A DNA stretch of 64,000 nucleotides, taken from the NCBI GenBank assembly GCA_034231615.1, contig CM067316.1, positions 63,077,353 through 63,141,352 on the forward strand. The letters run 5' to 3'. This DNA is from Meghimatium bilineatum. Its lineage: Eukaryota > Mollusca > Gastropoda > Stylommatophora > Philomycidae. The first letter of the stretch is position 1. Each line of letters begins with the position of its first letter. A program made the translations under genes and the position numbers. Below, in pieces: positions 53,091 to 63,844 of the stretch. Below the pieces are notes generated by a model. The model was not told where the DNA came from. It saw only the letters and a list, made by a program, of their open reading frames with translations, and did not search any database.

Positions 53091-53532
53091 ATACACCATA
53101 TTGAAGACCTTACTTGAGTGTAACGTCGAGGGGAGGCGAGTAAAAGGGAGATATACAAGTGGAAGAGTAACATCTCGAGATGGGCAGATTGCAATCTAGT
53201 AGAGTGCACCACCATGACAACAGACAGGGAATGTTGGGGGTCTATTGCAACCAACTTTCCTTGCGGAGAAAGCATTTAATGATACTGATATCGCTTATCA
53301 ATCAAGAATATTGTATCTGGGCTATTAATTTACCTTGCACCAAAAAGTGTGTATAAAATGGCTGCCGGAAGTATATGTCATTGTGCACAAATTGAGATCA
53401 GTAACAATAAAACTATATTTATTTGTGTAGCTGTCTCATCTCATAAGCTTAAGTTGTTTACATTTTAATAATTCTAAGTTTGTACTTATTAATTGCGAAT
53501 TCTTGAACTCCTTTTCACTTAACTGAGACAAA

Positions 53533-53592
53533 ATGGCAAGCCCAAGAACAAGGCGAGTGCTAAAAGATCTTAAATTAAGGGACGGCAACAAT
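53533..53592 (+). CDS. ARFGAP1: ARFGAP1 exon 1 (start codon)
   Basis: The ATG in GACAAAATGG has a good Kozak context (A at -3, G at +4). Encodes 20 residues, donor AAT|GTAAGT, phase 0. The first residues MASPRTR are diagnostic. 5' UTR exons and promoter could not be delimited. Confidence 0.95.
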
Positions 53593-56500
53593 GTAAGTGA
53601 AAGTGTCCACTGTCAGTTCAGTAGTATGTTAGTAACTATATTAGTATTAGTATAGTATACTATTATTATAAATAATATTTAAAATATAATTACTGATTAT
53701 TACTGTATTACCTGTAATTAAGCATAGTGCACATGGTAGTTTATACACTGTATAATACAGTTATTGTAAGTAAAAGTATAAGACCCTTCTCTCCTACTAA
53801 TTTTAGTCTAAAGTTATAGTAGGAGGTATGGAGGAGTTATTATAGGCCTAAGTGCCCTAAGAAACTACGATTACACACATTCACATTAATTATTGAATTG
53901 ACACGTCTTCCGTCACACAATGATGTTCATTAACGTCTTAGTCGATGATGACCAGTATCTTAATTGGGATAATGATGATTTCTCAGAAGCATTATGATTA
54001 TGTCTGACTGTGCTATGACGGAATTGTTTACCATACTATGCCATACTCTGAGCATGTGTAGGAGTCTGCTGTGGGACATTGAGCAGCTCTTGCTTTATGT
54101 TGTAATAGTCCTTGTTGTCTCGATTGGTCCATTCTCAGTGACTTGAGTACACGGTTTGAACGTCTTGACGAGATCACATCTCTTTATGGAGATGTGGTTC
54201 GTCAAAGTGCGGAAAACCTGTTTACTTGAGTTGCAAGGCTATTTGGTGCCACTAGAATGGACCTCGTTCAATTCCTATCAGCTGTAGGAATTATTTTCAT
54301 TTATCCTCATGTTTCCTACTTGAATTTACCTGTATAAGATATTATTTGAAGCTACATTGTTCTATCTCTATGCTATTTATGTTTACAAGAAGGCCTTTAG
54401 GTCCTTGTAGTATGAATATGAATGTTTGTCTTCCTGATGAAATTTAAACACTGGTGTGGGAAGTTCGTTGATGTTGTAATAGTCCTTGTCTCGATTGGTC
54501 CGTTCTCATCTGTAAGAGTTATTTTCATTTATCCTCATACTTCCTACTCGAATTTACTTGATTATTCTGCAATGCCAGTCAAATCTATCTCATGCAAGAC
54601 TTTCATGAATTTGTATCCTTGCTAAAGTGAATCAGCAATGTCTTAAGAGTGTCTTAAGACTTAAGGCACTCCTTATGTTCTTTAAAATTGCTGGAACCAG
54701 TCTGTAGTTCTCCATATAACAACTTTTTTGGTAGACAATCTTTCATGCAGACCATGCGTCCTGCCCAGCATGTCTGTGCCTTCATCAAGAGTTGAACATT
54801 TATGTGAATGCCCCCAGTGCCATGATGCTAGTTCCTAATCATGAATATTGTAACTTAGCAAACCCGATACACCACATTCATAGACAACAACAGATCATCT
54901 TTTGACTTAGAACTGACCACTGCAGACTACAGAGCCACCTGCACTAGAATAGGGTGATCCACACAAATGAATGCCCATTTGAAATAGACATAGACTCCTG
55001 AACTTCAAGACTCCAGATTACAAAGAACTGTGATTACAAAGAACATGGCCACATTGGACTGAACTGAAACAAAAACTTTGGGGCAGCCGCTCTGACCTGG
55101 AGAAGACTGGGAGCTTCGTCCTGTGCCTGCCTGAAAATCTAGCAAGACCAAGAGAATCCTGAATGCAGAATAAGTAACATTAATTTTAAAGATTAATTTA
55201 TCAATATACAATGATAAAACCCAGACGGAATTCAAGTTTGTCTCAGCCTTGTTCCTAATTCCAGATTGCCTAACACTACTGATAGCGGTTGGTGAAGTTT
55301 TACTTTCACTTAGGCCCCAGATTGGTGTTTCTCTAGTAATATTTTGCCATGTTGTCATTTTTCTGAGCTTTTCAAGACACAGATGACTATTGTACTCAAT
55401 GTAGCTGTAGGGTTCAATGCTGCAAGATGTCAAGTCCTCTACTTCGAAGGGGAACTTTGCCATTACTTTTTTAATTTTTAAGCTTGCAGTTTCAAATCCT
55501 GCTGCACTTAAAAATTTTGGTATTTTTATGAAAAGGGTTGATTCCTCTAAGAAAATTAAGTTAAGCCATAGCTTTTAGCGGCCGTAGGGGTGTGAGATTT
55601 GAACGATCTCACATTTCAGTGACTCTGCTATATGAAGAGGATCTTCTCTCCTCACAGTCTTTACTTCATGGACTGATTCTGTACTCAATTAAGGCTGGGT
55701 CAACTCAGGAGCCATGCGGTCTGATAAACATTTCCGCCTCAACTGGGGGAACCCAGGACCACTCATATGCGAAACCAGTGCACTAACCCCTGGGCTATGC
55801 ACTCCCTTGATTTCTCTACATCACAACAGTCCATTCAGGTATGTGATTTCTGTGTGGGCTTAATCATGGGGAATACCATAAGTTTGATTAGCTAAGCCAA
55901 TGTTTAACTTCCTTAGTTGCCTCTAACGGCATACATGACAGATGGCAATGGACCTATTACTATTCCTTGCCTGCCCTCTATTTGGCTGTTTTGTTGTTTG
56001 TCAATTGCAAGTGATGATGATAATTTGTTACGTCCACTTTTGAAATTCAGTTAGAGTTATGTCCTTGACTATGAGTTCATAAATGGCTAATATGTCTTAT
56101 TCTAGATGCAAATGGCCTTGGACAGTTTGGTCATGGGATGACCACTGTAGATGGTGTTTACTAATCTACCCATGAATTTCTAGTTACTCTCTGCTATTGA
56201 GCTACTGCATTTCTCCTAATTTCACAAGATTCTGTGCCTTTTTTGAATGTTGAAGGCCATGTATTTCTATTTAGTGCATCTTCCAATGTATCTTGGTTTA
56301 TTTCACTGGCTTTCAGTGAAGTCTTTAATGAGTCCTTGTAGTGCATTGTTTGGTCACCTTGATAACATATGCCCTTCTGCAACTTTTAGCTTGTACCACA
56401 GATGCTTCATATTACTATGCTATATAATGATGCTCAATTTGTGGACAACTGAAATTACGTAATATCTGTTATATATCTGTCAATATTGTTTATGTGTGGT

Positions 56501-59500
56501 TCCACGATGTGAATATTTATAACAGATAGGGGAAAAAAATTCGCTTTTTTTGGTTTTATTTTTAGAATTGCTTTGAATGTGGAATGCACAATCCTCAGTG
56601 GGTGAGTGTTACATATGGCATATGGATATGTCTAGAATGCTCTGGGAAACACCGCAGTCTGGGCGTCCATCTCAGGTATGATATGTAGAAGCTGAAATCT
56701 TGTGTCTCACGTGTACTTATCTTATCACTATTCTCTTTCTTCCAGTGTACTAAATCAGTTATCATCATTCTCTTTTTCCCACTGTACTTAATCTGTTATC
56801 ATCAATCTCTTTCTCCCAGTGTACTTTGAATATTCTTCTTCTTCCCCTTCTTTTGCTCTCAAACTTTCCATGATGAGATCTAGTCAATGATATACTGTCA
56901 ATACTGAAATAATGAAACTTGCATGATTTGGACATGTATGCTGACATGATTACTTGTCAAAAACAATACTGTAAGGAACCGTCGAAGGTGGAAGAAACAG
57001 AGGAGGGAAAGTAAAAGTATGGTCAGACAACATCATGTATTGGACAAGACAAAATTTTTCCGCACGCGTAAACATTGCTGGAGGAATCTGTGGTGCGTTG
57101 ATGCTTCCAATGTGGTGCCCCTATGACCCTGATGGGTTACAGGTTATAAATAGATGCATTGCTTCATAGTTACTGCTGTGATATCTGCACCTATTAGTCG
57201 GACACATTTGAATTCAGCACTGAAATTTGTTGGTAGCTCTGTGATCCTACTTCTTGGTCAAACTCTCCTATTGCCGCTGTCTACCCAGGATACAGACTAG
57301 TATGTTCTTCCTCAGAGTGATAACTGGCATCTCTGAATAGAAGATGAATCGGTTAGAAAGTCACAAATACCAATGCAAGACAACTATCAAATTATGAACA
57401 GAGAACAACAAATTGCCACTCTGCTTCTCATAACAGCTGACTCTGCAATCATGTATACACAAAATTCATTTTGACAACACAGCCATGCGTACATATGGAC
57501 AGGCATTAACCGAAGAGCATATAATTCAAGAACACTGTGAACATCAAACACTGAGATAAATATAATGTTTCAGAAAAAGAAAGGCTAGAATCACCATTTT
57601 GTACCTCCACAACACAGTCAAGTTATTTATATCTATCTATTGTCTTACGCATGTGGCTGCGTCTGTGGGTCTCACCAATGACCCACTAGACAAACCATCC
57701 ATGCAACAGAAAACCTTAGTGGATGACATGCCGTTATATTGAGGTTATCTTCTTATAGAAGCTTCATGGCATGTCATCTATACAGTTATGATTTTGTTTT
57801 GTTGTTGAAATGTTTTTCATGTTTGCCTGAATATATATGTATGCACCCTCTGTGGTTGGGAGGGAGCCAGAGATGTACTGTGCAGCACTGAGGAGGAGGA
57901 AACTGACAGTACTGTTTTTTCCTATGGCTGAGGCCCATCATAGAGGCACAGTGACTCAGGACGTGACAATCCTTTTGATTTGAACATTTGGTTGCATACC
58001 TGGAGCAATAGAGAAGTTCGGCATAAGCAGTAGTCAATTTGTGGCGGGGAATGAGCACAGTGAACCCTATCTTGGCTACAGTGGCTAGGCGCAGTGCATA
58101 GGATGAAAACTTCCTTCCTGGAGGTGTGATAGTTATTCTCTGGCTCTGTCCCGGGGTGGGCCGAAAATCCACAGACTTCCCAGCAATATAATGCCATCTA
58201 ATGACATTAGGTCAAAGGGCATGAGCCCATGGACCGCTGGATCAGCAACCAACCAACCATCTATTGTCTTTTCTCTACTTTTGCTGTAAGTCGTCAGTTT
58301 AATGACAATCAGCTTACAGGCTATGGCACGCTTGGTCGCTTGAAAAGGGGGGGGGGGGTATTGTAACTCCTTCATTGCACCTTCTTCTGGGTCTTGTTCT
58401 GCTTCTTGCTGTTTCCATTCTGAAGTTGTATGCTCTTTCTGCTGGACAAAATAGGTAATTCCCATTTTTAGTTTATTTTAATGTTTTGATTTTTTTTCTC
58501 CTTCTTTCCCCCATTCCCTCCCCTTCATACAATACCCTCTGTTATTGTGAGCTTTTCTCACGATCCTCATTCTACTATCACTTTTTACATTTACTTCAAC
58601 CATTTTGTTTGACTACATCGGATTTCAGATAAGTCGTTTTATTTCTTTGATATTACTTAGATTTTCTTCTTTTATTATACTTGCTCTGTTGCTTTTTCTC
58701 TTCTGTTCTTCAGTATTTGTCTTTTTTCTCCCTTTTTTCTCTCATCTTATCTCCCTTATTTTCTTATTTTTCTCTCTTACCTCATGTTTCTCTGTAATAT
58801 TCATTTCTTGCTTTTTGCTTTTGTCCCAATGAAGACTTTTTATTTGAAACATCATTTTTTTCTGTCGTTAGTGTATTTTATATATTACTGCATCACTCCC
58901 TAGATATCTATGTTGTTTTCTCTATAATTTTAAGTGACCAAACCATTTCAATCTCTGCTTTTCAATATATTTGAGCACAAATGTTCCAACAGTTCATGTA
59001 ATCTCTTTTTTCCTCACATAATCTCTTCTTGTTATGTTTGCTGCTTTACTTAGAAAAGTTTATTAAAGAAATAAACAAATTATAAATAAAGACACATATA
59101 AAATGAACACGAAAGGAAGAATGCAGGATCACAGCATACATGTGCAGAGAGTCTTGGCAACTGTTTCATTGTCCCTGGTTCCATGTCTTAATTGTCCATT
59201 TTGCTGAACACTACAGCCCATGCTTTTCTCAGCATCACAACACTTCCAGATTCGAGTACAATTATTTCAAATTCTTCTGCAATCAGTTTCCTATGCTCAT
59301 AAGTCTATACAGGAAGGTGGGCCACCTCCATGAATTCAGTCGTCAGCAGGAGGTCCTCGTGGTTGCCCCACACCTTTACCTTCAGATCTGTCTCTTGGGG
59401 CCATATTTTAGTTCTCACATCATCAAAGAATGGGGATGTCTGCAGAATGTGTTCTGGAGTCTAATTATTGCAAATAAACCATTGAATCATAGCCTGTATA

Positions 59501-62361
59501 TACATTGCTATTCAATTATTATTCTATTTTTTTATATCACTTATATGTTCAACAGCATAACCTTTGCTACGTGAATGACCAAATCCTCTCTGTATTGAAC
59601 TTAGAGCTAGTCTATTAACGTCTATGTTCTGTTTGAGCTGATCTAATATGTCTATGTTCTGTTTGAGCTTCTACATAATGTTCTGTAAGAGCTGGTGTGA
59701 TACATGTCTATGTTCTGTTTGAGAGCTTCTATAACACGATGTGTCAATGTTCAAATTGAGCTGCTATAGCTAATACATGTTTCTGTTCTGTTTGGACTGC
59801 TATAACATGTCTATGTTCTGTTTGATGATTGATTTTGAACTTCATTGCTTTAATCATTATTTTCTGTTTTGGCAGTTTTGTACGTTCTGTTTCAATGGAC
59901 AAATGGAAAGATCTAGAACTAGAGAAGATGAAAGCGGGTGGGAATAAAGTGTTCAAGGAATTTTTACAGTCGCAGTCAGATTATTTAGAAGGCATGAGTC
60001 TTCAGGAAAAGTACAACACAAAAGCTGCTGCTTTGTTCAGAGATAAGGTATAGTGTGATGTTGTAGTTGTAATGACAGTGTTCACAGATAAAGTATAGTT
60101 TGATGTTGTAGTTGTAATGACAGTGTTCACAGATAAAGTATAGTTTGATGTTGTAGTTGTAATGACAGTGTTCACAGATAAAGTATAGTTTGATGTTGTA
60201 GTTGTAATGACAGTGTTCACAGATAAAGTATAGTTTGATGTTGTAGTAGTAATGGCAGTATTCAGAAATCAAGTATAGTTTGATGTTGTAGTAGTAATGG
60301 CAGTATTCAGAAATCAAGTATAGTTTGATGTTGTGGTAGTAATGGCAGTATTCAGAGATCAAGTATAGTTTGATGTTGTGGTAGTAATGACATATTCAGA
60401 GATCAAGTATAGTTTGATGTTGTGGTAGTAATGGCAGTATTCAGAAATCAAGTATAGTTTGATGTTGTAGTAGTAATGACATATTCAGAGATCAAGTATA
60501 GTTTGATGTTGTGGTAGTAATGGCAGTATTCAGAAATCAAGTATAGTTTGATGTTGTGGTAGTAATGGCAGTATTCAGAAATCAAGTATAGTTTGATGTT
60601 GTGGTAGTAATGGCAGTATTCAGAAATCAAGTATAGTTTGATGTTGTAGTAGTAATGGCAGTATTCAGAGATCAAGTATAGTTTGATGTTGTGGTAGTAA
60701 TGGCAGTATTCAGAAATCAAGTATAGTTTGATGTTGTGGTAGTAATGGCAGTATTCAGAAATCAAGTATAGTTTGATGTTGTAGTAGTAATGGCAGTATT
60801 CAGAAATCAAGTATAGTTTGATGTTGTTGTAGTAATGGCAGTATTCAGAAATCAAGTATAGTTTGATGTTGTTGTAGTAATGGCAGTATTCAGAAATCAA
60901 GTATAGTTTGATGTTGTGGTAGTAATTATAGCAATCAGAGATAAAGTATAGTTTATGTCAACTTGTTGTCTATGTTGTCTGTTCATGCTATAATCTGTGT
61001 ATTAAGAGTGCATTCTTGTTACTTGTAGGTTGCAACCATTGCAGAAGGTAAGCCATGGAGTATAGAAACATCATCGGCTAGAAATTATACATCACTACAG
61101 CCTTCTCGTCTAGCTTCATCATCATCAGCTTCCTGTCTGGCATCTGGTTCTCCTTCATCTCGAGGCAGCGGTACTTTTCACAGCAGCAACAGTACTGGTA
61201 ATCTTGGCATGGCGGCTAACACAGGATATCAAGATTATGAAAGCTCACCTAGGTTTGTACTTTTCATTCTTCTTCTTCTGCGTTCATCCTCAAACCCTTA
61301 CTGAATCTCTCTTGTAGCAGGTTAATAGTCCTGCAAGATTTCAACAGGATGTAGTCCAGAGAATGAAAATGCGCTGTGTTGCTATTTTAATTGCACCGGT
61401 GGCCTGACCCATCCGTTGTCTGCATATTTTGATTATTGAGTGAGCAGTATTACCATTTTTTGGCCACTTCATGAGACAGGGAAGTTTGGAGAACATAGTC
61501 ACAACAGGCAAGATTGAAGGCAACAGAGATGGAGGTTGACAATTTGAGAAAATATGAGACAGTTTGACAACCTGGCACGGCAGCGAAACATCAGCAAGCT
61601 TGATGCATAATACTGGAGACAGAGAGCTGTGGAGAGCCATGATCGCCTACGCCAGCCGGCACAGCACCTGATGATGATGATGAGTATTACCAACTGTTGC
61701 CAATACTCAAGCAACTATCAGTCCTCATAACTACAAAATGACAATTGATACACAGTATTTTTATACTAACTCTGTGTTACCAATGTCAAACATGGCCCTT
61801 GACAAAGACACATGATGAAAAAGATTACAGTTTGTGAAATGAGATATTTGAGGAAAGCTATAAATGTCACAAGAAGAGACCAACAGAGAAATGAAGATAT
61901 CAGGAAAGAAATAAAGACCATCTCAAGCTAAGACTACATTGAGAGACAGCAAACTAGGTGGCTTGGTCACATTATGAGAATCGCAGCCAGTTCCAGTCGC
62001 AACCAGTCCTTTATGCATACAGATCGGGCTACAAGGCATAAGGAAGACCAAAAACTAGATGGGTGGAGACAATCAAAGAAACCTTAACCTTTAGTACACT
62101 GCATTAAAATTACACGCTCTTTCCCCTGAATATGATTCACATATCTTGATGTTTACCATTCACATATCTTGATGTTTACCATTCACATCTTGATGTTTAC
62201 CATTCACATATCTTGATGTTCACCATTCACATATCTTGATGTTGACGATTAACATATTTTGATGTTTACCATTCACATCTTGATGTTCACAGTGGTTCAG
62301 TTAGACGACAGAAGGATGAATTCTTTAGTAAAGTACAGCAGGAGAATGCATCAAGACCCGA
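53533..62361 (+). CDS. ARFGAP1: ADP-ribosylation factor GTPase-activating protein 1 (5' part; 3' end outside window)
   Basis: Exons join as 53533-53592, 56566-56675, 59876-60047, 61029-61252 and 62293-62361 and continue past the window: 635 nt, about 211 residues, all phases consistent. It opens [20 protein letters not shown] as in animal ARFGAP1. The ArfGAP zinc finger is CFEC-x16-CLEC, with the arginine finger in [15 protein letters not shown]. Then come [29 protein letters not shown] and, after a Ser-rich linker, [20 protein letters not shown]. The protein activates GTP hydrolysis on Arf1 at the Golgi and promotes COPI coat dynamics. The curvature-sensing ALPS motifs lie further 3' and are not in view. 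It is unrelated in function to the esterase gene upstream. Confidence 0.95.
53593..54760. other. ARFGAP1 intron 1, left part
   Basis: AT-rich. Two diverged copies of a segment containing ATAGTCCTTGTTGTCTCGAT occur at about 54105 and 54478, each followed by TTATTTTCATTTATCCTCAT. No exon found. Confidence 0.5.
54761..55567. other. LINE 3' end and unclassified 152-codon minus ORF in intron 1
   Basis: 54770-54850 resembles the Cys-tail of the RNase H LINE (CPAC..., [12 protein letters not shown]). A minus-strand ORF at 55005-55463 ([11 protein letters not shown]...) has no stop for 152 codons and is not repetitive. I do not recognise a domain in it. It could be a relic transposon frame or chance. 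Confidence 0.35.
55570..55806 (-). mobile_element. Probable tRNA-derived SINE, second type
   Basis: The minus strand starts GGGAGTGCATAGCCCAGGGG then TTAGTGCACTGG (A-box region) and GGTCCTGGGTTCCCC (B-box region, imperfect), followed by an unrelated body. Not a functional tRNA: the B box lacks GGTTCGA. Confidence 0.5.
55807..56565. other. ARFGAP1 intron 1, right part
   Basis: A degenerate family-A-like or LINE-like stretch may lie at 55900-55980 (CTTAGTTGCCTCTAACGGCA). Otherwise nothing recognised. Confidence 0.35.
56566..56675 (+). CDS. ARFGAP1: ARFGAP1 exon 2: zinc finger
   Basis: The acceptor is TTTTATTTTTAG and the donor CAG|GTATGA. It encodes [36 protein letters not shown]. Four zinc ligands are spaced C-x2-C-x16-C-x2-C and the HR of KHRSLG supplies the arginine finger. 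Phase 0 to 2. Confidence 0.97.
56870..57145 (+). mobile_element. LINE gamma tail (decayed)
   Basis: Blocks ATTTGGACATGTATGCTGAC, GTCGAAGGTGGAAGAA and CAATGTGGTGCCCCTATGAC align with the end of gamma at 35765-36000. Confidence 0.6.
58255..58470 (-). mobile_element. LINE tail fragment with 12-G run
   Basis: Same blocks as 18890 and 47885 (CTATTGTCTTTTCTC, CTTCTTCTGGGTCTTG). The G-run at 58347-58358 replaces a segment present in the others. Confidence 0.5.
59620..59830. repeat. Imperfect ~40 bp array upstream of ARFGAP1 exon 3
   Basis: Five or six copies of TCTATGTTCTGTTTGAGCT with variable spacers (GCTATAACATG). It ends 45 bp before exon 3, whose acceptor TTTCTGTTTTGGCAG resembles the same core. 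Confidence 0.75.
59876..60047 (+). CDS. ARFGAP1: ARFGAP1 exon 3: end of ArfGAP domain
   Basis: The acceptor is TTTTGGCAG and the donor AAG|GTATAG. It encodes [40 protein letters not shown] and [17 protein letters not shown]. The donor is weak at +4 to +6. Reading through it meets TAG after one codon, so intron retention would stop translation at about residue 115. Both sides of the exon are bordered by minisatellites. Confidence 0.97.
60036..60950. repeat. 45 bp minisatellite that includes the exon 3 splice donor, ~20 copies
   Basis: The first unit is the exon end itself: TTCAGAGATAAG|GTATAGTG, then TGATGTTGTAGTTGTAATGA and CAGTG. Following units read TTCACAGATAAAGTATAGTT and later TTCAGAAATCAAGTATAGTT. 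Two units are 43 bp. The GT is kept in all units while the exon's last G is A. Minus-strand ORFs here are artefacts. Confidence 0.95.
61029..61252 (+). CDS. ARFGAP1: ARFGAP1 exon 4: Ser-rich linker
   Basis: The acceptor is TTACTTGTAG and the donor CCTAG|GTTTGT. It starts [20 protein letters not shown], then a Ser-rich stretch ([20 protein letters not shown]) and ends [19 protein letters not shown] matches the EGREWS position of the human protein. Phase 0 to 2. Confidence 0.93.
61267..61428 (+). mobile_element. Family B, copy 8
   Basis: Full length. Starts only 14 bp after the ARFGAP1 exon 4 donor. Confidence 0.75.
61480..61685 (+). mobile_element. LINE beta 3' end
   Basis: The + strand reads [12 protein letters not shown] then [19 protein letters not shown] and ends in GATGATGATGATGA, a simple-repeat tail. 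Confidence 0.65.
61830..62095 (+). mobile_element. LINE delta tail
   Basis: The + strand reads [45 protein letters not shown]. The NEDIR segment is present once here, unlike at 2945 and 27262. Confidence 0.65.
62130..62292. repeat. ~23 bp minisatellite running into the exon 5 acceptor
   Basis: Six to seven units of CATATCTTGATGTTTACCAT plus TCA. The last unit (CATCTTGATGTTCACAG) is itself the splice acceptor of ARFGAP1 exon 5. Confidence 0.9.
62293..62361 (+). CDS. ARFGAP1: ARFGAP1 exon 5
   Basis: The acceptor is TTGATGTTCACAG and the donor GA|GTAAGT. It encodes [22 protein letters not shown], the conserved segment that precedes LPPSQGG in animal ARFGAP1. No following exon could be identified before the window ends. 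Confidence 0.92.
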
Positions 62362-62484
62362 GTAAGTTCCACATTATAGACATGTTTTTACACTTGCACA
62401 TTATTTATTTCACCTGTAAGTTGCACATTAGAGACATTTTTTACACTTGCAAATTATTTATTTCACCTGTAAGTTGCACACAAG

Positions 62485-62605
62485 TTTTCAATATAGACTT
62501 TGTGAAAGAACGGCAAGAACTACTAAATATCTTACAGACTGTTCTCACACGTTCCGAGTGTGGAAGGAAATTCCAGGCACACATCAGACTCAATAGTCAC
62601 AGTTA
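62485..62605 (+). mobile_element. LINE end fragment with zinc-finger-like motif
   Basis: The + frame reads FVKERQELLNILQTVLTRS, ECGRKFQAHIRLNSHS. The C-GRxF-A-I-L-SH motif is a degenerate C2H2 finger found at the end of several invertebrate LINE ORFs. Confidence 0.5.
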
Positions 62606-62970
62606 GCACACATCAGACTCAATAGTCACAGTGAGCACACAGCAGACTCAATAGTCACAGTGAGCACACAGCAGACTCAATAGTCACAGTGAGCACACAT
62701 CAGACTCAATAGTCACAGTGAGCACACATCAGACTCAATAGTCACAGTGAGCACACATCAGACTCAATAGTCACAGTTAGCACACATCAGACTCAATAGT
62801 CACAGTTAGCACACATCAGACTCAATAGTCACAGTTAGCACACATCAGACTCAATAGTCACAGTTAGCACACATCAGACTCAATAGTCACAGTGAGCACA
62901 CAGCAGACTCAATAGTCACAGTGAGCACACAGCAGACTCAATAGTCACAGTGAGCACACAGCAGACATCA
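62578..62970. repeat. 29 bp minisatellite, ~13 copies
   Basis: The unit is CACACATCAGACTCAATAGT plus CACAGTTAG. It starts within the AHIRLNSHS codons of the LINE fragment. Confidence 0.95.
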
Positions 62971-62989
62971 TCTATATCCCAATTGAACT

Positions 62990-63840
62990 CCATTGGTCTT
63001 CATCATCTCTGACAGATGAATAATATCTTGACGAAATACTAACCATTTGATCAAAAGATTATTTTTGTCCAAAATTGCTTAATGGTTACCACCACATTAG
63101 CATAGTAGGTACCCATCTACCACTGTGGAAACACATAGTAGGTGCCCATCCATCACTGTGGTATTACAAATTTGTATGACATGGCCTTGCTGACAGAAGG
63201 TGGCAATAAGGCTCACTAAATAACTGTCACACACACCATTTACAGCTGTTCAGCAGGTGATGGGGGATTGCCTACCAGTGGACTACATTGTGGATAAAGG
63301 GATGGATTCTACAAACAGGAAATAATTGGTTAACAGATGTTTCGAATGGTAGAGGTCAAGTAATGATAGAAACTCTAATCCAGTACGGCGATCTGTCTAT
63401 GGATAAGACACCCAACCAGAAAACAGTCCATGTCTACCAAATTCAGAGTGGCACCAGCCTTTATGACGTGAAGGAATCGGTATCCTTGTAAACCAAGGAG
63501 CACATAAAGAAAGTGTGCCAGCTTACTAGATCCAGGATCAATTTTCTAGTTTACATAAAAATATTTGGACACCACCAATAGTTCCTAGACTGACCTAACT
63601 TTAGGAAATAGGTACCAGATCTTATGGGATATAAAGATGAATCACGACATTCGTGATTCTGTCTCCGTCATCCCAAGTTATGCCATTGGGTGATGGAAAA
63701 TAGATTACATTTCCTATATACTTTTTAATTGAGTCCTAAATATGTGATGATGGCAATTCTGGAAATTTGATTAAGAATCCAGATGGTGATGGTTGCCATG
63801 GCAACGTTGAATATGATTTGGAAATTAAGATAGGTATTAC
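62990..63840. other. ARFGAP1 intron 5, nothing recognised
   Basis: Two copies of a segment with CACATAGTAGGTGCCCATCC occur at 63105-63160. The rest matches nothing I know. Confidence 0.45.
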
Positions 63841-63844
63841 AGTA

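Larger units (their letters stand above)
51490..53280 (+). mobile_element. LINE alpha copy broken by nested insertions
   Basis: The + pieces in order are SYSPYIEIKRGVRQGC (about 51597), then after a family A element NNLRSADDTVFLAASEQELQ and GLDINIQKTKTMIISK, TNDGRCET (about 52270). After a LINE beta piece come YGSVAWTINKQFEY and KTNKEVLITLRMKKE (about 52690-52860), and after a family D element LKTLLECNVEGRR (about 53100). The order matches 33705-34790 reversed. A catalytic-type ADD survives, though preceded by S instead of Y. The middle segment around 52310-52680 is missing about 100 bp of LINE sequence. Confidence 0.75.
56676..59619. other. ARFGAP1 intron 2, mostly repeats and T/C-rich DNA
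   Basis: Contains the LINE fragments listed separately, a GC-richer unclassified block with minus ORFs at 57786-58465, and a long T/C-rich tract at 58480-58800. A hairpin-motif relative is at about 58826-58850. No ARFGAP1 exon is missing between exons 2 and 3. Confidence 0.5.

Noticed and set aside
55005..55463. 152-codon minus ORF as a real nested gene
   Set aside because: No recognised domain, no splice-linked partner and decayed LINE sequence nearby; kept only as an unclassified note.
57786..58465. Minus ORFs of 128, 91 and 110 codons in ARFGAP1 intron 2
   Set aside because: Overlapping frames in a GC-richer block with no recognised domain, next to a LINE tail; more likely an unclassified repeat.
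60002..60900. Minus ORFs of 125 and 150 codons with [10 protein letters not shown] repeats
   Set aside because: 45 bp array read on the wrong strand; period is 15 codons.
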